From: CAVXFB01 sp963760935
Lineage (GTDB): Bacteria > Planctomycetota > Planctomycetia > Pirellulales > Thermoguttaceae
Direction: 5' to 3'
Length of the DNA stretch: 64,000 nt
Assembly: GCA_963760935.1 (NCBI GenBank)
Contig: CAVXFB010000004.1
Span: 1-64,000, forward strand
In this document: piece after piece, positions 37,116-46,624 of the stretch
Layout: every line of letters starts with the position of its first letter
How positions within the stretch are numbered: position 1 is the stretch's first letter
Program-made: the position numbers and the translations under genes
The notes under the pieces: model-generated
What the model was told of the DNA's origin: nothing
Databases searched by the model: none
What the model saw: the letters and a program-made list of their open reading frames with translations, nothing else

Positions 37116-38619
37116 TTATTCCTTCAGCAATAGCGGCAATTCAACAGAGATGCACGTTCCCTGGTCGAGCACGCTTTCCACGAGAATGCTGCCACCGAGC
37201 AGGCGCGTTCGCTCTCGAATTCCCTCCAGCCCAAAGCGGCTTTCGTCGATTTGTTCCGGATTGAATCCTTTCCCCCAGTCCTGAATCTTGATCTGAAGGC
37301 TATCGCCATGTTGCACTAATTCGACCAATACATGCGCGCTTTTGCTATGTTTGCAGGCATTGATTAGCCCCTCTTGGGTAACGCGATAGATCGTGTTTTC
37401 CAGGATGGGAGCAAGTCGATCAAAGGTGACCTTGCTGCGAAACTCGATCGTCGGACTCTCTTCGCGTCGCGCCTCGTTCACGAGATGGGCAATCGCGGTA
37501 ATAACCCCTGATTCGTCCAGGATTGGCGGCCTTACTCCCCCGATAAGGCGCCGGGTCTCAAAATGGCCCTGGCGCAGCATGGTCATTGCCGCTTGGAAAG
37601 CGCTGGCCGCCTCCTTGGGATGTGTGTCCTTGCGATGCTCATAGGTCTGAAGCTGCATGAGCGCTCCAGCCAACTGTTGGGCCAGTCCGTCGTGGATTTC
37701 ATAGGCGATCAGTTGCCGTTCATGGTCGCTCGATTGCAGTAGGCGTTTCAGGGTGTGATGTTCTTTTTCCAGGGCCAATTGCGCATTGCTTGCGATCGGT
37801 AATGTCTTCGATCACCACTAGAAAATGATCCGGCCTGCCGTCATTGCCACGAAAGCAGCGGATGAAGACGGCGGCATAGATCAGGCTTCCGTCTTTGGCG
37901 ATCAATCGTCTGTCGTCGACGTATTCATCGCTTTCGCCCGCTGCCATTCGATTGAATTGCTGCAGGTTGGCGTCCAGATCGTCGGGGTGGGTCACATCGA
38001 TCCACCGTATCGTAAGCAGCTCCTCGCGGGAATAGCCGAGGATTTCGCACAGGCGGTCGTTTACCTCGAGCCATCGCTTGCCGGGCGACGTCACGGCCAT
38101 GCCAATCAAACCCTGTGCGAAGTAACTGCGGAAGCGTTCCTCACTCTTCTGCAGCGCCTCCTCGGCCTGCTTCCGTGGCGTAATGTCCTCCATGAGGCCG
38201 ATAATGCAGTCGATGGTTCCGTGCTCACGATGGAACGCCTGGACCGCAATCGTGGTGTACACGGTGCTGCCGTCCTTGCGCACATACCGCTTGTCGATGG
38301 TGTAATGGTCGACCGCGCCCGATCGGAGTTGGTGGAAGTGATCGAGGGCCATCTCGGCGTCGTCGGGATGCGAAAGATCGCTCCATTTCTTCTGCAGGAG
38401 TTCTTCTCTGGAATAGCCCAGGATTTCGCAGAGCCGATCGTTGAAGTCCAGCCAACTGCTATCCAATCTGACGGCGGCCATCCCGATCAACTCTTGCTCA
38501 AAGTATTTGCGAAACCGCCGCTCGCCTTCGCGGTCTGCCGCTTCCAGTGCCGCAACTCGCTGCCGCAATGCAGTCAGGTCGCTAATAAGTTGCTCTTTGG
38601 TTTTCTCTTGATCGTTCAT
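37116..38619 (-). CDS. PAS-PAS sensor histidine kinase, one frame break
   Basis: A cytoplasmic two-component sensor of about 500 residues with no membrane segments. Two tandem PAS domains are nearly repeats of each other (YFEQELIGMAAVRLDSSWLD and YFAQGLIGMAVTSPGKRWLE, each followed by NDRLCEILGYSREELL) and each ends with a PAC segment. A single-base break near 37765 leads to LALEKEHHTLKRLLQSSDHE and a HisKA_3 dimer domain with phosphoacceptor His in LIAYEIHDGLAQQLAGALM. The HATPase_c domain has NACKHSKSAHV, DWGKGF and GLEGIRERTRLLGG. This is the NarL/LuxR-type kinase class. No response regulator is adjacent. Confidence 0.88.
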
Positions 38620-39071
38620 GCTGCACGTGCCGACTTTCTGGGACCGCAGGGCCCTTGAACGCACGTTGCCGGACTGATCTCGCGAAGAGGCCGAGACCAC
38701 GAAAGCGTCAAGCACCACGAGTATAGCACCTGCAACCGGGGGTGGGGAGAGTGCCACTCACAGCGGCTAACTCGCGGGCAATTCGCGCGGTTCCAGCCGG
38801 CACTTCGTGCAGGCAACGAAGGGCGTCCTCGTTAGCTATGATGACCAGACAAGTCAGACGTCGCTGCTCGGCATTCCCGAGCAAGGCGAACCGAAACCGT
38901 TTGCGAAAGGCAACTGGCTGATCCGCTGCAAGGTGGAGAAGCGGCCCGAGGGCAGCGCGAAGACCGAATAACGTTGGTCCGGACGTCGTCCCCACGGACC
39001 AGATTCTTCGCAGCGCATCGAAAGAAGGTAGTGCGCCGGCGCTGCGATTGTCCCGCGCAACATTCTTGCGG
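38620..39071. other. Intergenic region with a gene fragment
   Basis: Between the sensor kinase start and the epimerase-like gene end. The only coding-looking sequence is a short plus-strand stretch at 38807-38971. The remainder shows no recognisable gene or RNA. The kinase promoter must lie near 38620-38750 on the minus strand, but no clear boxes are seen. Confidence 0.4.
38807..38971 (+). pseudogene. Probable gene fragment (C-terminal remnant)
   Basis: From GTG 38807 the frame reads QATKGVLVSYDDQTSQTSLL, GIPEQGEPKPFAKGNWLIRC and KVEKRPEGSAKTE, 54 residues of protein-like sequence with a natural stop. No ribosome site and a stop just upstream suggest a remnant of a longer gene. Family not recognised. 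Confidence 0.3.
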
Positions 39072-39995
39072 CTAGGTCGCCGCGGAACGTTGCGCCTTCT
39101 CGACCATCGCCTCCCAGACTTGTCGCTGCTCGGTCATGGCGGCGACGCGATCGGCAACCGGGTCGCTGCGCTCGATATTGGCACAACCTTCCCAGTTCAT
39201 TTTCGCCAGCAGATTCACCATCGTCTGGTAAGGATAGTCATTGCTCGTAAGGTCGCGGAGGTGAATGATCCGTGAGAGGCGGTCTTTGACCAGGTTGAAG
39301 TTCGCTACGAAACCCTTGCCCTTTGTATCGCGTATGTCGCTGTTGAGGCGAATGCGCACGTTGGGTCTGGTCACTTGATCCATGACCGCCCGCATCGTCA
39401 CCAGATCGCCGGCCGGACCATGGGCTTCCAGCGATACCTCCTGGCCGAGGCCGGCAGCGGTAACTGCCAATTCGTCGAGAGCCCGGGCGATCTGCGCGAT
39501 GGTTTTCTCGTGCGGCACGTCGGGATGGAACTCGTTGGGAAACACGCGGAGCGTGTCGCAGCCGACGTCGTGGCTGAGTTGCAGATAGAGCTTCGCCTTC
39601 TCCACCGCCGCCCGGAGCCTTTCCGGTTGCGGCCAGTCCATGTGTTCGCCGCAAGCGATGCTGTCGATCCGCACAGGGCTATCGGCAAACTGTCTTTTCA
39701 CCTCGGCACGCTGCGCCGCATTGAGCGTTAGCTCGATGCCGTGGGCGTAGTTCAGGTCCGTTCGCGGTTCGATCCCGTATAGCCCGGCCTTCTGGCAATT
39801 CGCGATTAGCGTGGGAATGTTCCAATCTTTGCCCCACTCGTACGTGCAGAGCCCGATGTGCAGCTTGGACTTGGCTGTTGGCGCGGCGGCCAATAACTGC
39901 GATGGCCTTAGAGCCGAAATCGCACAAACGCCGACGGCCGTTGCGCCGACGGCCAAGAAGTCCCGCCGCGACGTCGTTCTGCTGCTAATACTCAT
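39072..39995 (-). CDS. Tat-exported TIM-barrel (sugar phosphate isomerase/epimerase-like) protein
   Basis: A 307-residue protein. It starts MSISSRTTSRRDFLAVGATA, a twin-arginine export signal (SRRDFL), followed by a hydrophobic stretch and AAA. The mature part resembles the xylose isomerase-like TIM barrel of sugar phosphate isomerase/epimerase proteins: LHIGLCTYEWGKDWNIPTLI, GLYGIEPRTDLNYAHG, LRVFPNEFHPDVPHEKTIAQ, QEVSLEAHGPAGDLVTMRAV and RLNSDIRDTKGKGFVANF, with metal-binding Glu/His/Asp candidates. An AAGGAGC ribosome site precedes the ATG at 39995. Such exported epimerase-like proteins are frequent in planctomycetes; the substrate is unknown. Confidence 0.88.
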   Translation of the reverse strand: MSISSRTTSRRDFLAVGATAVGVCAISALRPSQLLAAAPTAKSKLHIGLCTYEWGKDWNIPTLIANCQKAGLYGIEPRTDLNYAHGIELTLNAAQRAEVKRQFADSPVRIDSIACGEHMDWPQPERLRAAVEKAKLYLQLSHDVGCDTLRVFPNEFHPDVPHEKTIAQIARALDELAVTAAGLGQEVSLEAHGPAGDLVTMRAVMDQVTRPNVRIRLNSDIRDTKGKGFVANFNLVKDRLSRIIHLRDLTSNDYPYQTMVNLLAKMNWEGCANIERSDPVADRVAAMTEQRQVWEAMVEKAQRSAAT

Positions 39996-40060
39996 TAGGA
40001 TGCTCCTTGTGCTGGATCTCAACAAGATGCTGACACTGTTCTTCGCTCTGGCGCTGCGAT

Positions 40061-41048
40061 TTAGGGCACAAGCACAATCTTGCCGGCGAGCGTGCCACTC
40101 TTGTGCAGCGTGTTTTCTTCCTGCAACTGATGGGCCGCGGCGGCTTCGGCGAGCGGCATCACCCGGTCGATCCGAGGCCGCAACTTTCCTTTCGCCAGCC
40201 AGCGATTGATCTCGGCGGCGCATTTGCGTTGTTCGTCGGGCGACGCGTTGAACATGACAAAACCGAAGACCGTGGCGTCCTTCACATAGAATGGTCCCAC
40301 GGGGAACGCCGGCCGAGACTCGCGCCCCGCCATCACAATCATGCGCCCACGAAACGCCATGTGCTTGATGGCCAGATCGAAATCCTGCTCGCGAAGCGTC
40401 TCGAACCAGACGTCGATCGCACCGAAGTTGCCCAGCGCGGCGTCGATGTCGCTCGCCTTGTAATTGAACGCCGCGTTGGCGCCGAGTTGCCGACAAAGGC
40501 GAACCTTGTCGTCGCTCCCAGCCGTGGTGAAGACGCGGGCGCCAACAGCCTTTGCCATCTGCACCACGCAGGAACCGACTCCGCCGGAGCCGCCGTTGAC
40601 GAATACGTTTTCGCCGGCTTTCAATTGCGCAGCATCGGAACAAGCCGAGATGTGCCGTGATGCCGACCAGCGCGGCGGCGGCAGCGTCCTGATCGCTCAC
40701 TTCGTCCGGCGTCGGATAGAGCCACTGCTCGTCAACTGCTGCATACTCGGCAAAAGTGCCTTGGCGTCCCAAGAATCCCTGATTACTCCCCCAGACGCGT
40801 TCCCCCTTCTTATACTTCTTTACCGCCTCGCCAACTGAATCGACGACGCCAGCCAAGTCGCAGCCGACGATATACGGCTTCGGCAAGTCCATTGGATACA
40901 TGCCGGCGCGAATATAGGTGTCGATCGGATTGAGCGCGACCGCTTTGATCTTAACTACGACTTGATTCTCGGCTGGCTTTGGCTTGGGCAGATTGCCGTA
41001 GATGATGTTCTTCGGCGGTCCAGGTTTTTCGATGTAGGCGGCTTTCAT
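40061..41048 (-). CDS. Quinone oxidoreductase-like (zinc-independent MDR), one frame break
   Basis: NADPH:quinone oxidoreductase-type medium-chain dehydrogenase, about 328 residues. The N-terminal catalytic domain has MKAAYIEKPGPPKNIIYGNL, VVKIKAVALNPIDTYIRAGM and PYIVGCDLAGVVDSVGEAVK. A base is missing near 40625 (reading LFRCCA where LFRDAAQLKAGENVF is expected), after which the Rossmann domain follows: VNGGSGGVGSCVVQMAKAVG, ARVFTTAGSDDK, and a typical end PLAEAAAAHQLQEENTLHKS, GTLAGKIVLVP. The zinc ligands of alcohol dehydrogenases are absent. It is encoded 65 bp upstream of the epimerase-like gene, same strand. Confidence 0.9.
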
Positions 41049-41515
41049 CCGTGGCGTTTCCGGGAATGGGGATGGAGGAGACAATCTTGCCACTTCTCGC
41101 GCCGCTTGGGCAACCGATGCATTATACCGAGATTGAGCAGGGGGGGACGATCAGGGGCGCGTTACGATAATCGACCAATGTACCAGACGATATAGGCAAA
41201 TGCCATATACCCCTATGTTGGCCATCTTAATGGTGATTGCTGCCGCTCCGGCCGGCCCGACGAATCCGGGGCGATGACTGTTGCTGGTGGAGACTCTTCC
41301 CTATGCTTGGGTTCACGTATTGGGCGTCGACCGAATTCTGGCATTGACCCGTCTGGCGAGGTGTCTATAATCCGCCCCGCGAATCCCGATCTGATGGCGC
41401 TGATAGCCGGCGCATTCAGTAAGGTTTACGAAAAAGGAATAATCAGAACGGTGGTACCGGGCCGATGTGTAGCCTAAGAGGTCCCATCATTTCGTTCTTT
41501 TGAAGGACGCCCTCC
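41049..41515. other. Intergenic region between divergent genes
   Basis: A 467-bp gap between the divergent oxidoreductase and Tyr/Ser-rich lipoprotein genes. Short open frames here do not look coding. A GAAGGACG ribosome site ends the region before ATG 41516. No hairpin terminator or RNA gene was recognised. Confidence 0.4.
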
Positions 41516-42932
41516 ATGCGAACCAACGTAATGCGGTGCGTGTTGGCCGTTTCAACGGCGATAGTTTTGTCGGGCTGCTATAGCGGCGGTCATTGGACCA
41601 TGCCGTGGAAAACTAGCCCGTTTTCGTCTACGCCCAGCGCCACGCCCGGGATCGTCGGCTCGCCGGTGAAACCTTCGGGCATCGCCGCTAATAGCAAGAC
41701 AAACACGCTGTCCAACGCGCCGCTGTCGAACTACGCCTCGGTCGCGACGCCGCCCACGGTTACGCCTGGTTCGGTGGTTGGCAGTAGCTATCCAACAGCG
41801 GCCCCCAGCGCCAGTTATCCGACCATGGGCAACGGCTATCCGTCGGCAACGGCCGGCGGTTCGCCGACGACCCCATCCGGCTATGGTCCCGCCTATACCG
41901 CGAGCACGGCAGGCGTGCCTGGCGCGGCGCCTACGGCACTCCAACGTCCGGCGCGACAAACGGCTACTACGGCTCTGCCAGCTTGACTCCGACCGCTCCG
42001 ACTGCATCGTACGCCAATCCCGGTACGCCAAGTTCTGCGGGCCCTTCCTACAATACCAGCGCCTCCCTACAATGGCAGCGCCTCGACAACGCCCTCCTAC
42101 GGTTCGACGGCGTCCGCGTCGGGCAGCTACCCAACCACGGGTGCTCCGGCCGGCGGCTACGCGAATCCGGTTCGCGCTGTCCCCTCGTATCCTAGTGCCG
42201 ACCCGAACGCCTCGACTTCCAACGCCGCACCGACGAGCGGATACGGCGGCAGTCCAGCGACCACCGGTTACGGCACGCCGACCAGCGGCGCTGCCAGTCC
42301 GTCAGGCTATGGCGCCTACCGGCGCCACCAACTATAACGCCGTTGGCGATCGGTACAGTGCTAGTGCATCGACTACGAGCCAAGGCAGCAACACGGGCCC
42401 CATCGTCGACCGTTATAGCACTCCTGCGACTAGCGCTACAAACGGATACAACTCGAGTGGCGCTTCGGCCTATGGGGCCGATGCCGGACAACGCTATGGC
42501 TCGACTTCCAATACAAACTCCGGTCTGTCGGGGACCGATGCGACGGCTTCGGGCGATCGCTATGGCGCGCCGATCGGCGGCGCGGCGCCGCTGATTGCGG
42601 CTCGACCAGCGTCGCCTAACGCCGTTGCGCCTGTGGCTGGCGCCGGCGGTTACACGCCGCCGTCCGCCGCCTACATTCCAGCGAGCACGGGCGCATCAAG
42701 TTCGACAAACACCAACACCGTGGCTCCCGAAGCCGATCGCTATGCTCCGCCCGGCGGCTTCTCGGCTCCGCCCGCCAGCAGTACGAGCAGTGGCAGCAGC
42801 GACACGGGCTATCGGCCGGGCAGCACCAGTAGCTATTCGCCGAGCAGTCCCAGCACGATTTCCGCCGTGCCTAACACGTTGCCCGGCGTCACTCCGGCCG
42901 GCTACACGTCGCCGGTTGGCTCTGGCATGTAA
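41516..42932 (+). CDS. Ser/Thr/Tyr-rich low-complexity lipoprotein, frame-broken
   Basis: Starts MRTNVMRCVLAVSTAIVLSG then CYSGGHW, a lipoprotein signal with lipobox LSGC. The remainder, about 450 residues, is dominated by Ser, Thr, Pro, Gly, Ala and Tyr, with loose repeats of GY/DRYxxP type (VGDRYSASASTTSQ, VDRYSTPATSA, SGDRYGAP, EADRYAPPGG). At least four frame changes (about 41930, 42050, 42100 and 42310) are needed, as expected for repetitive GC-rich DNA that assembles poorly. The final frame ends SPVGSGM. Likely a surface or periplasmic anchored disordered protein. No enzymatic motif is present. Confidence 0.7.
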
Positions 42933-43210
42933 GCGAGAGCCGTCTCCATTTGCATTCTCGCACTATCGCGGTCTCGCGATTTTGACGGATTCCGGATTCG
43001 GCCTGCCGACCGGCCGCTCGACTAGTGCTCCCAACCGGTCTTCGTGATTCCGGATGAGGCAAGCCGGTCTAACACAATCAAAATACGGCGACGGGCACGA
43101 ACTGGCCAATTCGTTAACCGCCGTTTCTTGATCCGCTCGACCCTCCTTCCAGGAAGCAAAGGCTGTTATGATATGTAGGTGCGGTTGCTTGCCTTGTTCT
43201 GGATGGAGGA

Positions 43211-45037
43211 TTGGCGTTGCTGATCGGCCCGGTGTTTACGCGTGAGTTGGTGATTGCCCCGCGGCGGACAAAGTTCTACATCGCGCGCGCGGCCTATCCG
43301 CTCGCATTGTTGGTACTGATGGGCACGGCGTGGCTCGTGCTGACGGGCACCCAACTGGTGCGCGACGTGGGCGACCTGGCGCGGTTCGGCTGCGTGGTGT
43401 TCCAGATTCTTGCGCCGCTGCAGTTGGCGTTGGCGATGTTTTTCGCAGCCCTGTTGGCGGCCAGCGCCGTGGCCCACGAAAAGGACCGCCGCACGCTGCT
43501 GCTGTTGCTCCTGACGAACCTTTCGAATAGCGAACTTGTGCTGGGCAAGCTGTTGTCCAGTTTGTTGTACGTACTCGTAACCTTGGTCGCGGCCGTGCCC
43601 GTCTTTATGCTGGCGGCATTGCTGGGCGGAGTGTCGTACGGGCAGATCGGCCGAGCAATGGCGGTCACGCTGGCCACGGTGCTCGTCTGCGGCAGTCTGG
43701 GCTCGATGCTGGCGCTCTGGCGCGAAAAGACGTTTCAGTCGCTGGCGATGACCGTGCTTGTCCTCGTGTTGTGGCTTGTTCTGGGCGAAATCGTAGCGGC
43801 CGGCGTGTTGGGCAGCCATATCCACGGATGGTCGTGCCAGACCGTGGCGGCAACACTCAGCCCATGGCGGGCGATCCTTGACGCGGCTCGTCCCTACTTG
43901 CATTGGCGGTCTGACCTCGGACCGTTCGGAACGCCCGCCCACGTGTTTCTCGCCGTGGCAGTCGGGATGGCGGCAGTTCTCAACATCGTGGCCATCGCCA
44001 TGGTGCGGATTTGGAATCGAAGCGAGGGCAGGGAAGAACGTCGCGGGACTCAAAAAGGGGACATCACTGATTATACGCCGTCTGTTTCGCAAAAATCAGC
44101 GATGTCCCCTTTTGTGACCCCGCAACAATCAGTGATGTCCCCTTTCTCGGCCCGCCCAACGGCGAAAACCCGCCAAGTGTGGGACAACCCCGTGATTTGG
44201 CGGGAGATTCGCACGTGGGCCTATGGGCGGAAGCTGATCGTCGTTCGCCTGGCGTATCTCGTCCTCTTTGCCTTGGCGGCCGGCGGATTATACGGCGCCC
44301 TGACTTCCGGCACTTCGGCATTGCCTCAGGAAGCCACACTGGCGTTGGTGCCTCTGTTGATGTTGAGCCTTGTGCTGGTCAATGCCCAGGCCGTGACATC
44401 GTTGACCAGCGAGCGCGACGTGCGGGCACTCGATTTGCTCCTGGTCACGGATCTGACGCCAAAAGAAATCGTCTACGGCAAACTCGGCGGCGTGTTCTAC
44501 AACACCAAGGAGATGCTGCTGCTGCCGATGTTGTTGTGCGCCAGTCTTTGGTGGGCCGGGCCGTTGAGCTTCGAGAATCTGCTCTATCTGCTCGGCGGGT
44601 TGGCGGTGCTCTTCGTATTCGCCGCCATGGTCGGCCTGCATACAGGGATGACATACGCCAACTCGGGCGTTGCCGTGGCGACCAGCTTGGGAACCGTGTT
44701 CTTCCTCTTCGTCGGCGTGGCGGTCTGTATGTACATCATGATGGCCTTCAGCAGTTCGTTCCAGGCCCAATTCGTGCCCTTCTTCGCCTTCATGGTCTTT
44801 GGCGGCGTAGGGCTCTACGCCGTGCTGGGCGTACGAAACCCGTCAACGGCCATCGGCGTGGCCTCGTTCCTCTGCCCCTTTGCCACGTTCTACGCAATCA
44901 CCAGCTATCTGCTCGGCGGCACGCTGGCCGTGTTTCTCGTGATTGTCGCGGCCTACGGTTTTACTACCGCGGCCATGCTAGTGCCGGCAATCTGCGAGTT
45001 CGACGTTGCCACCGGGCGAACGACGATCGAAGAATAG
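43211..45037 (+). CDS. Duplicated ABC-2-like permease
   Basis: A 608-residue membrane protein made of two related permease halves with about 12 hydrophobic segments. The first half has IARAAYPLALLVLMG, VAHEKDRRTLLLLLLTNLSN and SELVLGKLLSSLLYVL; the second repeats the pattern with VVRLAYLVLFALAAGGLYGA, TSERDVRALDLLLVTDLTPK and EIVYGKLGGVFYNTKEM. The E(K/R)D-R-x-L-x-LLLLT motif is typical of ABC-2-type exporters. The halves are joined by a linker encoded by three copies of a DNA repeat (44052-44145). The start is TTG at 43211 or 43217, with GGAGG nearby. An ATPase partner is not adjacent. Confidence 0.85.
   Translation: MALLIGPVFTRELVIAPRRTKFYIARAAYPLALLVLMGTAWLVLTGTQLVRDVGDLARFGCVVFQILAPLQLALAMFFAALLAASAVAHEKDRRTLLLLLLTNLSNSELVLGKLLSSLLYVLVTLVAAVPVFMLAALLGGVSYGQIGRAMAVTLATVLVCGSLGSMLALWREKTFQSLAMTVLVLVLWLVLGEIVAAGVLGSHIHGWSCQTVAATLSPWRAILDAARPYLHWRSDLGPFGTPAHVFLAVAVGMAAVLNIVAIAMVRIWNRSEGREERRGTQKGDITDYTPSVSQKSAMSPFVTPQQSVMSPFSARPTAKTRQVWDNPVIWREIRTWAYGRKLIVVRLAYLVLFALAAGGLYGALTSGTSALPQEATLALVPLLMLSLVLVNAQAVTSLTSERDVRALDLLLVTDLTPKEIVYGKLGGVFYNTKEMLLLPMLLCASLWWAGPLSFENLLYLLGGLAVLFVFAAMVGLHTGMTYANSGVAVATSLGTVFFLFVGVAVCMYIMMAFSSSFQAQFVPFFAFMVFGGVGLYAVLGVRNPSTAIGVASFLCPFATFYAITSYLLGGTLAVFLVIVAAYGFTTAAMLVPAICEFDVATGRTTIEE
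44052..44145. repeat. Three-copy GGGGACATCACTGATT repeat inside permease gene
   Basis: One forward copy (AAAGGGGACATCACTGATT, 44054-44072) is followed by two inverted copies (AATCAGCGATGTCCCCTTT from 44094 and AATCAGTGATGTCCCCTTT from 44127). The repeat is translated in frame into a linker (QKGDITDY..., SAMSPF, SVMSPF) between two permease halves. The first and second copies can form a hairpin. Confidence 0.8.
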
Positions 45038-45133
45038 CGTAGCCGGCGTTCGACGGCGTGTGGAGTCTTTGAGAATCCGACGACATACGAAGGTTGTCGA
45101 GGGAGGCGACGCATCGGGGCTTGTTCGATCGCT

Positions 45134-45831
45134 TCAGCGGCGGTCTTGCGGAGCGACGGGTACTGTTTCTGACGCGATCTCACGCAACGTCCGCGCGGCC
45201 AGTTCGCGGACACGTGGCTCCCGGTCTCCAAGCAGATGCACGAGGCTGGGCATGGACGCTGTCCCCAACTTTTCCAACGCGTGGGAGGCATCAATCGCGA
45301 TGTATCCATCTCGGTCGCGGAGGAGTTCGGCCAGGGCTGGTATCGCCGGCTTTGCCGCCGGCCCCATCTCGCACGCGCCGAGATGGCGGCCTGACGCACC
45401 GAACCATCCCAATCCCCGAGCCGCTCGGTGAGTGCGGGTACGGCGCCCTTAGCGTCGGGCCCAATTTGTTGCAACGTCCGCGCGGCGAGTACTCGAACAC
45501 GCGGGAGTTCGTCGCGAAGCAGTTCGGCGAGGCTTGGGACGGCCGCCGCCCCCATTTCTCCTAGAGCTTGACAGGCGTCAATCGCGACGTAGCCGTCTCT
45601 GTCTCGCAGCAGTTGGGCGAGGGCCGGTATCGCGGACTTTGCCTCTGGCCCCATCGCTCGCAGGGCATAGATGGCTGCTTGACGGACCGAATCATCCTCG
45701 TCGCGAAGCCGTTCCGTGATCGCGGGTATGGCCGCGTCGGTGGGAAACGGAGGCCCGGCACGTGTTGTTCGAGTGAGTCCGCCGCCGGCCAGCACGAGAA
45801 TCGTTATCGAGAATAAAGCGCATCGCTTCAT
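45134..45831 (-). CDS. HEAT-repeat protein with signal peptide, one frame break
   Basis: An exported protein of about 230 residues. The start MKRCALFSITILVLAGGGLT with GGGAGAG upstream gives a signal peptide, cleaved probably near TRAG. The mature part is a run of HEAT/PBS lyase-type repeats (about 37 residues each): AIPAITERLRDEDDSVRQAA, IYALRAMGPEAKSAIPALAQ, LLRDRDGYVAIDACQALGEM and VRVLAARTLQQIGPDAKGAV. A break near 45390 moves to a frame with AIPALAELLRDRDGYIAIDA and LLGDREPRVRELAARTLREI, ending at 45134. HEAT repeats bind proteins; the partner is unknown. It is convergent with the permease. Confidence 0.8.
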
Positions 45832-46157
45832 CGTGCTCTCCCGTGCGTCGTATTTCGGCACTCCCCGTAATCGCATACTCCTACGCTTTTCGTCGGGCGG
45901 CAAGGCAGCAATTCTTATCGAAAACGATTTATCCCGCACATCTTGCCTGTTTGATGCGTGGCAGCCCCCGGGGACGAGGCCAGAGGTTGTTTTGCTCGGC
46001 GGGACAATCGTGCGGCTGCCGCACCGGGCAACATTCCGATCCAGCAGGGACGGCTGCGCGGCACTTTGTGAATGTGCCAACGCGTCCTCCGTTCCCGAGG
46101 GCGCGCCGGCCAGTTGGGCAGACACGCACGTCTGCCCCCACCGTGGCGAAACGTCCA
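45832..46157. other. Intergenic region
   Basis: A 326-bp gap between two minus-strand genes. The longest open frames overlap both directions and have irregular composition; I see no gene, RNA or terminator that can be supported. Confidence 0.35.
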
Positions 46158-46406
46158 CTAACGGCTGTAGCCCAGCGACTTGACCACGGCCAGCATTTCC
46201 TCGAACGTGATGAAACGGCGGCGATGGCAGAGTTTGTACTGGTCGATGGCTTGGGCCAGTTCCGCTGCGTCGGGCGACAGCCCGTCGTGCGAGTTGCCGA
46301 ATTGGCGACGTTCGCAAATCGGCATCTTTTCCACCGCTTCGGGATTGCGTCGATCGACGAACGCGACCGGTGGCGCGGGAATAGTGGAGTCGAGAACTTG
46401 CGACAT
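46158..46406 (-). CDS. Small conserved planctomycete-type protein
   Basis: An 82-residue protein with the motifs ERRQFGNSHDGLSPDAAELA and IDQYKLCHRRRFITFEEMLA, then VVKSLGYSR. The C-terminal basic-helical motif recurs in many small planctomycete proteins in my memory; function unknown. No signal or membrane segment. Confidence 0.7.
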   Translation of the reverse strand: MSQVLDSTIPAPPVAFVDRRNPEAVEKMPICERRQFGNSHDGLSPDAAELAQAIDQYKLCHRRRFITFEEMLAVVKSLGYSR

Positions 46407-46587
46407 GTGTAGATTCCTTCAAAATCGCCCGGATCGGTGCCCGATGGATCCGTTGTTGAATCCTAGGTTGGAAACCGGCAGCGACAAATGTGATAACTAA
46501 GGCGGCTGGCAGCAGATCGTTGTCGCGGTGCCGCCGATGCCGGAAGTGAGGGTTATAACTGGACTTTTGCAGACTCTGAGTTGAAAG

Positions 46588-46612
46588 TCGCCTCTCCCTC
46601 TGGGAGAGGGGA
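46588..46612. repeat. Short palindrome CCTCTCCC/GGGAGAGG
   Basis: CCTCTCCC TCT GGGAGAGG, a compact hairpin about 15 bp beyond the glycosyltransferase stop codon. It shares its stem with the insertion in leuS (18828-18882). It could act as a terminator-like end, as a short A-rich run follows. Confidence 0.6.
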
Positions 46613-46624
46613 AAAATCCAGCGA

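Noticed and set aside
45832..46412. Plus-strand frames opposite the small planctomycete-type gene
   Set aside because: They overlap a better minus-strand gene and show no motifs.
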